The notes under the pieces were generated by a model that searched no databases, was not told the DNA's origin, and worked only from the letters and a program-made list of their open reading frames with translations. Made by a program: the position numbers and the translations under genes. A stretch of DNA of 64,000 bases from VAZQ01 sp046733355. GTDB lineage: Bacteria; Pseudomonadota; Alphaproteobacteria; Rhizobiales; Xanthobacteraceae. Shown here piece by piece: positions 25,755 to 34,478 of the stretch (its first letter is position 1; each line of letters starts with the position of its first letter). Location: the NCBI GenBank assembly GCA_046733355.1, contig JBKPOZ010000057.1, forward strand, positions 1-64,000, written 5' to 3'.

Positions 25755-27710
25755 ATGAATAATCCACATCTGAGCGCGCATACATTTGTGAAAACCTCGC
25801 CGGCCCAGGGCGGGCTGCTGGTCATTTTGCGTGCGCTGTGGCCCTACATCTGGCCGGCGGAACGGCGCGACCTGCAGATGCGGGTCATTCTCTCGCTCCT
25901 GCTCCTGTTTGCGGCGAAGCTCGCGACCATTGCGGTGCCGTATACGTTCAAGTGGGCAACGGACGCGTTGACGGGGGAGGGCACTGCGCCATTCGCCGCC
26001 TCCTCCTGGGTCGCATGGCTGTTTGCAGCGCCCATCGCCATGACGATCGCATACGGAGGCATGCGCATACTGATGGCGGCGCTCACGCAGATGCGTGACG
26101 GCATCTTTGCCAACGTCGCGATGCATGCGGTGCGGCGGCTGGCCTATCGCACCTTCGAGCATATGCATCAGCTCTCGTTGCGCTTTCATCTCGAGCGCAA
26201 GACCGGCGGGCTCACCCGCGTCCTCGAGCGCGGGCGCAACGCGATCGAGACGATCGTGCGCATGGTAATCGTGCAGCTCGTGCCCACCATCCTCGAGCTA
26301 GTGCTGATTACGGCGGTGCTGCTCTATCAGTTCGACTGGCGGTACGTGCTCGCCATTCTCATGACCGTGACCTGTTACATGGTGTACACGTACTACGCCA
26401 CCGAATGGCGCATCGGCATTCGCCGCCACATGAACGAGAGCGATACCGATGCGAACGTCAAGGCCATCGATTCGCTGCTCAACTACGAAACGGTGAAATA
26501 TTTCGGGGCCGAGGAGCGCGAGGCGCGCCGCTACGACCGTTCCATGGCGCGTTATGAGGGGGCAAGCGTCAAGGCCTACGTCTCGCTCGCGGTTCTCAAT
26601 GCCGGCCAGGCGGTGATCTTCACCGTCGGACTCGCGGCGCTTATGGTGATGTGCGCATTTGGCATACGCGAAGGGACGAATACGGTCGGCGATCTGGTGA
26701 TGATCAACGCGATGATGATCCAGCTCTACCAGCCGCTGAATTTCATGGGCATGGTTTACCGCGAGATTAAGCAGGCGCTCATCGATATCGAGCTGATGCT
26801 GGGCATTCTCGCGCGCAATCCCGAAATCAAGGACATGCCCGGGGCCAAGCCGCTCGAGGTGAGGCGCGGGACGATTCGCTTCGAGAATGTCGCCTTCGCG
26901 TACGAGCCCGAGCGGCAGATTCTGAAAGGCCTGAGCTTCGAGGTGCCCGCCGGCCACACGGTTGCGGTCGTCGGCCCCTCAGGCGCCGGCAAATCGACGA
27001 TCTCGCGCCTGCTGTTCCGGTTCTATGATGTAAGCGGCGGCCGCATTCTCATCGACGGCCAGGATATCCGGGACGTAACGCAGAAGTCGCTGCGCGCGGC
27101 GCTAGGCATCGTTCCCCAGGATACCGTACTGTTCAATGATACCATTCGCTACAACATCCACTATGGGCGCTGGGATGCGGACGATCGGGAGGTCGAGCGC
27201 GCCGCACAGCTCGCGCAGATCGATGAGTTCATTCGTGCTTCTCCGCGCGGATACGAGACGGAGGTCGGCGAGCGCGGGCTCAAGCTCTCGGGTGGGGAGA
27301 AGCAGCGCGTCGCCATCGCGCGCACAATCCTCAAAGCCCCTCCCATCCTGCTGCTCGACGAGGCGACTTCCGCGCTCGACAGTCACACCGAGAAAGAAAT
27401 CCAGGATGCGCTCAAGCGCGTCGCCGAGAACCGCACCACGCTTGTCATTGCCCACCGGCTCTCGACCATCGTCGATGCCGACGAGATCATCGTGCTCGAG
27501 CAGGGCGCCATTGTCGAACGCGGCACGCACCATCAGCTGCTGGCTACGGATGGTCTCTACGCCAGCATGTGGAATCGCCAGCGCGAAGCGGAAGCAGCGC
27601 GCGAGAAGCTTGCTTTGGTCGACGATGCGCCAGTTGCGCCGAACCGCGAGCCTCCGCCGATCGCGGAAGAGCTGCCGGAGCCGTCAATCGAGCGCGCCGC
27701 TGCGGAGTGA
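25755..27710 (+). CDS. ABC exporter of the Atm1/HMT1 type
   Basis: The 651-residue half-transporter has an N-terminal six-helix domain (about 30-350) and a C-terminal ATPase (about 375-610) with Walker A VVGPSGAGKSTISR, signature LKLSGGEKQRVAIAR, Walker B ILLLDEATSALDSHT and the switch His in VIAHRLSTI. The membrane domain is of the Atm1 type, with KYFGAEEREARRYD after the third helix pair and PLNFMGMVYREIKQALIDIE. Atm1 homologues in alphaproteobacteria export glutathione conjugates and protect against heavy metals. It lies 3 nt upstream of psd. Substrate cannot be fixed from sequence. Confidence 0.9.
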   Translation: MNNPHLSAHTFVKTSPAQGGLLVILRALWPYIWPAERRDLQMRVILSLLLLFAAKLATIAVPYTFKWATDALTGEGTAPFAASSWVAWLFAAPIAMTIAYGGMRILMAALTQMRDGIFANVAMHAVRRLAYRTFEHMHQLSLRFHLERKTGGLTRVLERGRNAIETIVRMVIVQLVPTILELVLITAVLLYQFDWRYVLAILMTVTCYMVYTYYATEWRIGIRRHMNESDTDANVKAIDSLLNYETVKYFGAEEREARRYDRSMARYEGASVKAYVSLAVLNAGQAVIFTVGLAALMVMCAFGIREGTNTVGDLVMINAMMIQLYQPLNFMGMVYREIKQALIDIELMLGILARNPEIKDMPGAKPLEVRRGTIRFENVAFAYEPERQILKGLSFEVPAGHTVAVVGPSGAGKSTISRLLFRFYDVSGGRILIDGQDIRDVTQKSLRAALGIVPQDTVLFNDTIRYNIHYGRWDADDREVERAAQLAQIDEFIRASPRGYETEVGERGLKLSGGEKQRVAIARTILKAPPILLLDEATSALDSHTEKEIQDALKRVAENRTTLVIAHRLSTIVDADEIIVLEQGAIVERGTHHQLLATDGLYASMWNRQREAEAAREKLALVDDAPVAPNREPPPIAEELPEPSIERAAAE

Positions 27711-27713
27711 GAG

Positions 27714-28412
27714 ATGTCCGTGCTCGCCTCCATCCGCTCGCAGCTCGCGCCGGTACACCGCGAGGGCCTGCCATATATCGGCGGCTTCGCGCTTGCGAGT
27801 CTCTTTCTATTCTGGCTCTGGTCGCCGCTGGGCTGGCTCGCGGCGCTGGCCACTGCGTGGTGCATCTATTTTTTTCGCGATCCCCAACGGGTGACGCCGA
27901 TCCGGGACGGAATCGTGGTGGCACCCGCGGACGGCCGGGTGAGTCGCATCGCCAATGTGGTGCCGCCAAAAGAGCTCGATCTCGGCGAGCGGCCGCTGCC
28001 GCGCGTCTCGATCTTCATGAGCGTTTTCGACTGCCACGTGAATCGCAGTCCGATCGCGGGCAGGATCGAACGTATCGTGTATCACCATGGCGCTTTTGTC
28101 AGCGCCGATCTTGATAAGGCGAGCGAGAGCAACGAGCGCAACGCATTCGTGATTACGAGCGGCAGCGCGCGCGTGGGCCTGGTGCAGATCGCAGGCCTCG
28201 TGGCGCGGCGGATTGTCTGCTTCGCCCGCGAAGGGGCGACGCTGCGCGCCGGCGAGCGCATCGGCATGATCCGCTTCGGCTCGCGCGTTGATGTCTATCT
28301 TCCCGACGGCGTGCGGCCCCTGGTAGCCGAAGGCCAGACGGCAATTGCCGGCGAAACCATTATCGCCGATTTGCGCGGAGGCGATGCCCAGCGCACCTTC
28401 CGCGTCGGGTGA
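27714..28412 (+). CDS. psd: Phosphatidylserine decarboxylase
   Basis: The 232-residue membrane-bound enzyme makes phosphatidylethanolamine from phosphatidylserine. It is a short, archaeal/rhizobial-type Psd. The maturation site is FGSRVDVYLP, where self-cleavage between Gly189 and Ser190 generates the pyruvoyl group. Other family blocks are IYFFRDPQRVTP, VAPADGRV, RVSIFMSVFDCHVNRSP and FVITSG. One or two hydrophobic helices lie near the N-terminus. It starts 3 nt after the Atm1-type gene and is followed by pssA, giving the two successive steps of PE synthesis. Confidence 0.94.
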   Translation: MSVLASIRSQLAPVHREGLPYIGGFALASLFLFWLWSPLGWLAALATAWCIYFFRDPQRVTPIRDGIVVAPADGRVSRIANVVPPKELDLGERPLPRVSIFMSVFDCHVNRSPIAGRIERIVYHHGAFVSADLDKASESNERNAFVITSGSARVGLVQIAGLVARRIVCFAREGATLRAGERIGMIRFGSRVDVYLPDGVRPLVAEGQTAIAGETIIADLRGGDAQRTFRVG

Positions 28413-28460
28413 TGTAGCCCGGGTGAGCGTAGGGAAACCGCTGCGCTCATGCGGGCTACG
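28413..28460. repeat. Short palindrome between psd and pssA
   Basis: A 48-bp stem-like unit runs TGTAGCCCGGGTGAGCGTAG to CGCTCATGCGGGCTACG. Its ends match the GTAGCCCG family at 4924 and 5093. It directly follows the psd stop and precedes the pssA start by 8 bp. Confidence 0.75.
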
Positions 28461-28468
28461 ACCGAGCC

Positions 28469-29404
28469 ATGGCAGCGATTTCTCGGCGTCGCTATATTCA
28501 CCGCATGCCTCGCTCGCCCTTCGATTTCGACCAGCGCGCAGACCGGCTTCGCCGGTTTCGCCTGATACCCGTCCGCACGCTGCTGCCCAACGTCATCACG
28601 CTGCTCGCGCTTTGCGCCGGACTCACCTCGATCAGGCTTGCAGTCGAGGACAAGCTCGAATGGGCGGTGGCCGCCATTGTCTTTGCCGCCCTCCTGGACG
28701 GCATCGACGGCCGCATCGCCCGCATGCTCAAGGGCACCTCGCGTTTCGGCGCCGAGCTCGACAGCCTGGCCGACTTCGTCAATTTCGGCGTTGCGCCCGC
28801 CCTCATTCTGTACTTCTGGGGGCTGCACGAGCTCAAATCTGCCGGCTGGATTGCCGGGATGGTGTTTGCCATCTCCACCGGGCTGCGGCTTGCCCGCTTC
28901 AACGTCATGATCGACGATCCGGACAAGCCGCCATGGGCGGCCAATTTCTTTGTCGGCGTTCCGGCACCCGCCGGCGCGATCACTGTGCTGCTGCCGATCT
29001 ACGTCTATTTTCTGGGCATGCCCCGCTTCGCGTTCGTGCCGCCGATCACCCTCATTTACACCCTCGCGATCGCATTTCTGATGGTCTCGCGCCTGCCGGT
29101 GCTCTCAGGCAAGCGCGTCGGCAAGCGCGTCGCGCCCGAAATGGTGCTGCCCACCTTTGTCGCGGTCGTTTTATTTTTTGCACTTCTAGTGGCGTATCCA
29201 TGGGAAGTGCTGACCCTCGGCACGCTTCTTTACCTCGCATTTCTGCCCGTCGGCTTTCTTTCGTATCGCAAGTATCAGCGACGGGATGCGGAACATGCCG
29301 CGCGCACGAGGGTGCATGGGGTAGCCGAGAGTGAGACGCCACCGCTCTCTCCCAGCCATCCGGCCCACCGGCCGAGATCGGATCGTCCCGCTCGCCTCAA
29401 CTGA
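28469..29404 (+). CDS. pssA: CDP-diacylglycerol-serine O-phosphatidyltransferase
   Basis: The 311-residue inner-membrane enzyme makes phosphatidylserine from CDP-diacylglycerol and serine. The CDP-alcohol phosphotransferase signature is complete: DGIDGRIARMLKGTSRFGAE with LDSLAD following, i.e. DGxxAR(x8)GxxxDxxxD at about residues 83-107. Eight or so hydrophobic helices follow. The first 12 residues may be untranslated: a second ATG at 28505 (MPRSPFDFD) is possible. The last 35 residues are low-complexity (RTRVHGVAES to the end). It pairs with psd upstream. Confidence 0.92.
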   Translation: MAAISRRRYIHRMPRSPFDFDQRADRLRRFRLIPVRTLLPNVITLLALCAGLTSIRLAVEDKLEWAVAAIVFAALLDGIDGRIARMLKGTSRFGAELDSLADFVNFGVAPALILYFWGLHELKSAGWIAGMVFAISTGLRLARFNVMIDDPDKPPWAANFFVGVPAPAGAITVLLPIYVYFLGMPRFAFVPPITLIYTLAIAFLMVSRLPVLSGKRVGKRVAPEMVLPTFVAVVLFFALLVAYPWEVLTLGTLLYLAFLPVGFLSYRKYQRRDAEHAARTRVHGVAESETPPLSPSHPAHRPRSDRPARLN

Positions 29405-29410
29405 GGGCGA

Positions 29411-30058
29411 CTAGCGGCCGGGCAGGGGATGGCCGGGCATCAGATCGTAGGGGTGCTTCCAGCCGGGAAGCGCTTTGACGCGCCCGAGCCAGGCGGCGAT
29501 GTTCTTGTGCTCGGCGGCAACATCGAAACCAAACTCCTCAGCCGGGTAGTACAAATAGCCAACCAGCGAGATGTCGACGATCGTGGGTGCTTCACCCAAG
29601 ACAAACGGCGCCTTCCCCAAGCGCTTGTCCACAATCCCGAGTGCATTGTCGATGCGGCCCTTGAGAAAGGCCAGTGCCTCCGGATGCCCGGGAGGGCGCG
29701 CGATGAAGCGCAGGAACCGATAGGGACCCAGGTAGCCGTTCACCTTCTGGTTGTCGAAAATGATCCAGCGCAGGGCCTCGAGGCGCTCTTCCTCGCCGAG
29801 CGGCTGAAATTTTCTGAAGCGCTCTGCGAGGTAGGTCAGAATCACGCCAGACTGGCTCAGCTTGCGCGAGCCATGCACAAGAACGGGTACTTCCCCCATC
29901 TCATTGATGCTGGTGCGGTACTCGGCGGTGCGCTGCTCGCCTTTGCCGAAGAAATCCACGAACTTCGGCTCCCAGTCGGCGCCGAGAAGATTGAGCATCA
30001 GCGCGGCACGATAGGCATTGCCGGATTGGGCGAAGCAATAGAGCTGATATTCTGGCAT
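29411..30058 (-). CDS. Glutathione S-transferase family protein
   Basis: The 215-residue cytosolic protein has an N-terminal thioredoxin-like domain (YQLYCFAQSGNAYRAALML; the Ser of the SGN segment is the likely glutathione-activating residue) and cis-Pro region NEMGEVPVLVHGSRKLSQSG. A C-terminal helical domain contains FVLGEAPTIVDISLVGYLYY. The start is the ATG at 30058 behind AGGGAAGACAGA. Substrate is unknown. It is convergent with pssA (6 nt) and divergent from the next gene. Confidence 0.9.
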   Translation of the reverse strand: MPEYQLYCFAQSGNAYRAALMLNLLGADWEPKFVDFFGKGEQRTAEYRTSINEMGEVPVLVHGSRKLSQSGVILTYLAERFRKFQPLGEEERLEALRWIIFDNQKVNGYLGPYRFLRFIARPPGHPEALAFLKGRIDNALGIVDKRLGKAPFVLGEAPTIVDISLVGYLYYPAEEFGFDVAAEHKNIAAWLGRVKALPGWKHPYDLMPGHPLPGR

Positions 30059-30159
30059 TCTGTCTTCCCTCGTTTTCGGTGGCGACGCTCTCGCGCGGCT
30101 GCTACATTTCCGAGTGTCACCAAAAACGGGGGCTGTGCAATCCTCTTTACGTCGGAGTG

Positions 30160-30837
30160 ATGCCAGTGCTGATCGGATCACAAATCGGAGCCAAGACGAC
30201 GAGCTGCGCCGTGCTTGCCGTCGCGCTGCTGTTTGCCATCGCAACGACAGGCCTAACAACTGCGCGCGCCGAGCCGGAGCAATCGGTAGCGGCAGAGCCG
30301 CGCACCGCCGACGACGAGTTCTCGAAGCAGCTATCGGAGCTCAAGCGCACGTTCGCAGAGCTGAGCAAGAAATTCGAGGACAGCGCCAAGACCATCGATC
30401 ATCTCAGCAGTGCGGAAGGAGCACGCAGGGAGATCGAGGAGCTGCGAGAGCATGTCAGCAAGCTGCTCGAGGCGGTGGCCGACAACGGCACAGTCTGGAC
30501 CCTCGGCACAAAGGCGCTCAAGCGCGCCGAGGAGAAGCTCAGATCGCTCGAGGCAGAGACGCGATTCAAACCGGAGGATCGTCAATTCCTCATCGAGCGC
30601 TGGCGTGAGCTCAAGGCCGCCACCGAAGCCGCGATCAAGGAGCTCGACGGCGCGCGCAAGGACTTCGCCGAGCTCCTGCGCAAGCTGCAGACCAACGAGG
30701 ACTTTATCGACGAGCTCCTGCAGATACGGGAGCACCGGCGCGCGCTGGAGGTGATTCATGCGCTCAGCGACGGAATTCGCGACGCTTCCGACAAGCTGAA
30801 GAAGCTGTTGGGCAGTATCAAGACTCCCGGGGTGTGA
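30160..30837 (+). CDS. Exported coiled-coil protein of unknown function
   Basis: The ATG at 30160 (MPVLIGSQIGAKTTSCAVLA) opens a signal peptide ending near ARA-EPE. An in-frame ATG at 30079 is less likely. The mature 190 residues are nearly all helix with heptad patterns, such as DDEFSKQLSELKRTFAELSK and LREHVSKLLEAVADNG and LKAATEAAIKELDGARKDFA. This suggests a long periplasmic coiled coil. No domain is recognised. Its stop overlaps the GTG start of the next gene by three to four bases, so the two are co-translated. Confidence 0.75.
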   Translation: MPVLIGSQIGAKTTSCAVLAVALLFAIATTGLTTARAEPEQSVAAEPRTADDEFSKQLSELKRTFAELSKKFEDSAKTIDHLSSAEGARREIEELREHVSKLLEAVADNGTVWTLGTKALKRAEEKLRSLEAETRFKPEDRQFLIERWRELKAATEAAIKELDGARKDFAELLRKLQTNEDFIDELLQIREHRRALEVIHALSDGIRDASDKLKKLLGSIKTPGV

Positions 30838-31199
30838 GCGTGCGTGTTGCGCGCGCGGTGGCGGGCGCAGCACTCATTTTGATGTCCTGCAGTGCGGACC
30901 AGGGTACCGGGTACATCGAGATCAAGACGGTGCCGGCTTCCGCAGCAGTCATCCTCTATGTGGATGCGGTCAAGCTCGACCCGATACGCAATGGCAACGC
31001 GCTGGTTCGCCAGCGCGTAGGCACAGCGAAACTGCAGGCCGACGGCGACGGCATCAATCTTTCGGTGCTCTGCAACGTCGAAGTGAAGAAGAACCGCATC
31101 ACCACGGTGACCATCTCCGCCATTACGCGGCAGTTGCGTTGTCAGTGCAACCGTTCGAGCGGCACGGAAACGGGCGCGCTTCGCACCTGCATCGGCTAG
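30834..31199 (+). CDS. Putative lipoprotein, 121 residues
   Basis: The GTG start at 30834 overlaps the stop of the coiled-coil gene (GTGA). The N-terminus reads MSVRVARAVAGAALILMSCS with a plausible lipobox (L-M-S-C, Cys19). The mature part is beta-rich: GYIEIKTVPASAAVILYVDA, then VKLDPIRNG and KLQADGDGINLSVLCNVEVK. A PEGA-like surface domain would have this appearance (short repeated strands with a VxLD-type turn). The tail is Cys/Ser-rich. Its role with the coiled-coil protein is unknown. Confidence 0.7.
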   Translation: MSVRVARAVAGAALILMSCSADQGTGYIEIKTVPASAAVILYVDAVKLDPIRNGNALVRQRVGTAKLQADGDGINLSVLCNVEVKKNRITTVTISAITRQLRCQCNRSSGTETGALRTCIG

Positions 31200-31205
31200 C
31201 GATAA

Positions 31206-32429
31206 TTGCCACGAAGGCGGCGGGCGATCGTTGTCGGCGGCTCCATGTCGGGGCTGTTCACCGCTGCCTTCCTGCGCGCGATCGGGTGGGTTGCGGACGT
31301 GTACGAGCGATCGCCCGTGGAGCTGGTCGGCCGCGGTGCCGGCATTACCACGCACCCGGAATTGCTGGAGGCGCTGGAAGCGAGCGGCGCGGGCACGCGC
31401 GATCTCGGCGTGGAAGTAGCGAGGCGGATCACCATCGATCGCGCAGGTCGCGTTATCGGCGAGCACCCGTTGCGACAGGTCCTCACATCCTGGGATCGCC
31501 TGCAGCGGCTCCTGCGCTCAACCATCGACCCTGCCCAATATCACCTCGATCATACCTTCGTCGGCGCCGAAAGCAGCGGTGGCGGTCGTGTGCGCGTACA
31601 CTTTGCCGAAAAACGCCCCGAGGAAGCCGATCTTCTGGTGGGCGCCGACGGCATTCGTTCGGGTGTGCGGGCGCAAGTCGCTCCCGAAGTGCAGCCCATT
31701 TATGCCGGCTATTACATCTGGCGCGGGGCCCCGAACGAAGCCGACCTTGCGCCCGAAACCTTGCGCAGCATCTTCCCCTATTTCGTGTTTTTCCTTCCTC
31801 CTCGCCAACAGGTCATAGGCTATCCGATCTCGGGGTTCGACAACGACCTCCGGCCGGGGCATCGACGCTACAATTTCATCTGGTACCGGGTGGGCGATGC
31901 AGACACGCTGCGGAAAATGTGTGTCGACGAGGACGGCCAGCAGCACGAATTTTCGGTGCCGCCGCCGCTCATTCGCGAGGATCTCATTGCACAGATGCGC
32001 GCCGACGCCGAGCGCACCATGCCAGAAGTTTTTTTGGATTGCCTGCGCCGCATCGAGCGGCCATTCTTCACCCCCATCTATGACTTTGTCTCGCCGACGA
32101 TCGTCTTCAGCCGCACGGCCCTGGTAGGCGATGCCGCCTCCTCGGCGCGCCCGCATATGGGCTTTGGAGTGGCGAAGGCCGGAGGCGACGCACAGGCTTT
32201 GGCGCAGTCACTCTCCGAACACGATGAGATCGATGCAGCACTCTCCCACTACAACGCGGTGCGTCAGCCCATCGGCGAGCGCATTGTCCGACACGGTCGC
32301 CTGCTGGGAACGCACCTGGGCGTCGACCTTAAAACCGTTGAGGACCGCAGGATGTGGAAGCTCCTGCAGGATCACCACGCCATGATGACGTGGATCGCGG
32401 TGCCGAATTTTTTGGCGGCCCGGGTATGA
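31206..32429 (+). CDS. FAD-dependent aromatic monooxygenase (2,6-dihydroxypyridine 3-monooxygenase-like)
   Basis: The 407-residue flavoprotein starts at TTG 31206 (MPRRRRAIVVGGSMSGLFTA). The Rossmann motif GGSMSG binds the ADP of FAD, the DG motif is in EEADLLVGADGIRSGVRAQV, and the third motif TALVGDAASSARPHMGFGVA binds ribityl. This is a group A hydroxylase using NAD(P)H and O2 to hydroxylate an aromatic ring. The overall pattern recalls 2,6-dihydroxypyridine 3-monooxygenase rather than ubiquinone-type enzymes. No ring-cleavage genes are adjacent. It follows the lipoprotein by 6 nt. Confidence 0.82.
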   Translation: MPRRRRAIVVGGSMSGLFTAAFLRAIGWVADVYERSPVELVGRGAGITTHPELLEALEASGAGTRDLGVEVARRITIDRAGRVIGEHPLRQVLTSWDRLQRLLRSTIDPAQYHLDHTFVGAESSGGGRVRVHFAEKRPEEADLLVGADGIRSGVRAQVAPEVQPIYAGYYIWRGAPNEADLAPETLRSIFPYFVFFLPPRQQVIGYPISGFDNDLRPGHRRYNFIWYRVGDADTLRKMCVDEDGQQHEFSVPPPLIREDLIAQMRADAERTMPEVFLDCLRRIERPFFTPIYDFVSPTIVFSRTALVGDAASSARPHMGFGVAKAGGDAQALAQSLSEHDEIDAALSHYNAVRQPIGERIVRHGRLLGTHLGVDLKTVEDRRMWKLLQDHHAMMTWIAVPNFLAARV

Positions 32430-32542
32430 ACGATCTTCCGCGATCCGATTACGCGCCCAACATGAGGTACAATGCTGGGCTCACGATCATGGAGTTCGGC
32501 GGATAAGCACGAAGCGGTATGAACTGGTAAGGAGAATAAGGG

Positions 32543-33028
32543 ATGAAGAATAGAACCGGCTTGCTGAAACTGGCTTGTGCAATGGCGGTCTGCATCGGTG
32601 CATTTCTTGTGATTGAGCAGGGCGGATTGGCACAGGGCGCGCGCAAGACAAAGCTCGCACCTCCTGAAGTATTCCAGCCGCCGTTCCCATATTCCTTGGG
32701 CATTTCGGCGGAAGGCAAGCGTATGATCTTCGTCGCGGGACAAGTCGCCCTCGATGCAAAGGGCGCGCTTGTGGGCAAGGACGATCCCGAGGCGCAGTCG
32801 CGTCAGGTCTTCACCAATATGAAGGCGGTGCTCGAAGCGGCCGGCGCAAAGATGGACGACGTGGTGAAGATCACCATGATCGTGCGCAACGGCGGTGATT
32901 TCACAAAAATCGGTGGCGTGCGGAAGGAGTTCTTCAAAGAGCCGTACCCCGCTAGCACCGCCTTCATTGCCCCGCTGCTCAATCCCGACTGGCTCGTGGA
33001 AGTCGAGGCGATTGCGGTGGTGAACTGA
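32543..33028 (+). CDS. Exported RidA/YER057c-family protein lacking the catalytic Arg
   Basis: The 161-residue protein has a signal-like N-terminus (KLACAMAVCIGAFLVIEQGG, then LAQG) before the RidA domain. The domain is clear: RMIFVAGQVALDAKGALVG, VFTNMKAVLEAAGAKMDDVV and the closing VEVEAIAVVN. In canonical RidA an Arg in the PARxx turn binds the imine carboxylate. Here that turn reads YPASTAFI, so the Arg is Ser. It is therefore probably not a 2-iminobutanoate deaminase and would act outside the cytosol. A good ribosome-binding site (AAGGAGAATAAGGG) precedes the ATG. Confidence 0.82.
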   Translation: MKNRTGLLKLACAMAVCIGAFLVIEQGGLAQGARKTKLAPPEVFQPPFPYSLGISAEGKRMIFVAGQVALDAKGALVGKDDPEAQSRQVFTNMKAVLEAAGAKMDDVVKITMIVRNGGDFTKIGGVRKEFFKEPYPASTAFIAPLLNPDWLVEVEAIAVVN

Positions 33029-33097
33029 GATGGAGGCATTGTTTTGTGGATAACGAGTACCCAGTTGAGCAGCTTTGGTGCGGCAAGGAGGAGCGGG

Positions 33098-34216
33098 ATG
33101 CCTGACGGGTCGTTGTTGCGGAACGGCGTACTTGCAGCAGTCGCCATTGCCGCTCTTGGCACCACTGCGGCGGCCCAAACCGCTGCGCCACCACCCGCTG
33201 TTACCGTCACCCCCGTGGTCAGCCGCCAGGTGCAGGAAACCGGCGAGTTCATCGGGCGGGTGACCGCCATCGACAAGGTCGATGTGGTGGCGCGCGTATC
33301 CGGGTTCATCGAGGAGCGCAATTTCACCGAAGGCCAGCAGGTCAAGAAAGACGATCTCCTGTTCCGCATCGAGCAGGCAACCTACAAGGCCGCCGTCGAG
33401 CAGCAGCGTGCCGCTCTCGCCCGGGCAAAGGCGACCGAAGTGAACGCAAAGCTTGCGCTCGAACGCGGCAAGGAGCTCATACGCAACAATAACATTCCGC
33501 AATCGACCCTTGATCAGCGTGCCGCCGACGAGGCCGCTGCTCAGGCCAGTGTGCTGGAAGCGCAGGCGCTGCTCGACCAGGCGGAGATCAACCTCGGGTA
33601 CACGGAAATCCGCTCGCCCATCGACGGCCGTATCGGGCTTGCCTATTTCACGGTTGGGAATCTCGTCGGCCCTTCGTCGGGAAAGCTTGCCACCATTGTC
33701 AGCCAGGATCCGATCTATGTGATCTTCCAGGCGAGCAGCCGCGACGTGCTCGCCTATAAAAAGAGAATCGCGGAAGCAGGCAACAAGAGCCCGCACGCGG
33801 CCATCCACATCAGATTGCCGGATGGCAGCGTCTACCCGCATGCGGGTCAGACCAATTTTCTTGATGTTCAGGTCGATCCAAATACCGACACCGTCTCCGT
33901 GCGGGCGCAAGTGCCGAACCCGGATCGCATTCTCCTCCCTGGGGGCGTGGTCGGTGTCACCACCGAAAGAGGAGAGCCGCGTGCGGCGCTTCTCATCCCG
34001 CAGTCCGCGGTCCAGCTCGATCAGGGCGGCCGTTACGTGCTGATTGTCGATTCAGCAAACAAGGTCGAGCTGCGGCGCATCACGACCGGCGTCGAGCAGG
34101 GGCGCGACGTCGTCGTGACGAATGGCCTGAAGCAAGGCGAGCTGGTGATCGTCGAAGGTATCCAGAAGGTACGCACCGGCCAGGTCGTCACCCCGAACAC
34201 GACTCCGGGGGGCTAG
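33098..34216 (+). CDS. RND efflux pump periplasmic adaptor
   Basis: The 372-residue membrane fusion protein links the inner-membrane RND pump to an outer-membrane channel. The start is ATG 33098 behind AAGGAGGAGCGGG. A signal peptide (LLRNGVLAAVAIAALGTTAA) is followed by the barrel-sandwich half ARVSGFIEERNFTEGQQVKK, a coiled-coil hairpin at about 100-165 (AALARAKATEVNAKLALERG), the second lipoyl half IRSPIDGRIGLAYFTVGN, and the beta-barrel domain. The N-terminal Cys for lipidation is absent, so it is probably soluble. The pump gene follows at 34479 after a repeat element. No outer-membrane factor is nearby. Confidence 0.92.
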   Translation: MPDGSLLRNGVLAAVAIAALGTTAAAQTAAPPPAVTVTPVVSRQVQETGEFIGRVTAIDKVDVVARVSGFIEERNFTEGQQVKKDDLLFRIEQATYKAAVEQQRAALARAKATEVNAKLALERGKELIRNNNIPQSTLDQRAADEAAAQASVLEAQALLDQAEINLGYTEIRSPIDGRIGLAYFTVGNLVGPSSGKLATIVSQDPIYVIFQASSRDVLAYKKRIAEAGNKSPHAAIHIRLPDGSVYPHAGQTNFLDVQVDPNTDTVSVRAQVPNPDRILLPGGVVGVTTERGEPRAALLIPQSAVQLDQGGRYVLIVDSANKVELRRITTGVEQGRDVVVTNGLKQGELVIVEGIQKVRTGQVVTPNTTPGG

Positions 34217-34322
34217 GTGCAGCAGGGTGCGGATATGGCTCCCCACAAAGGGCAGGCCCTTCGCATATGAAAGCAAGTGCGGCAGAACAGGGCAGGGAAG
34301 CCATAATCACGGTTCTGCACCC

Positions 34323-34453
34323 TTGTAGGGGCGGGTTTTAGACCCGCCCCCTCTCGATCTTGTTCCATCCTGTGCGCTCGAACCGATGATCCCGACACAA
34401 TCTGGAGAGCGGAGATTGCCAGAACAGGGCGGGTTTGAAACCCGCCCCTACAA
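34323..34453. mobile_element. Paired-palindrome element, 131 bp (second copy)
   Basis: It starts TTGTAGGGGCGGGTTTTAGA and ends TTTGAAACCCGCCCCTACAA, the same outer structure as 10175-10300, with an unrelated middle. It separates the RND adaptor from the pump gene. The central part includes no open frame and no target-site duplication is visible. Confidence 0.7.
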
Positions 34454-34478
34454 ACTACAAACGTTGGCGGCTTAGCGG

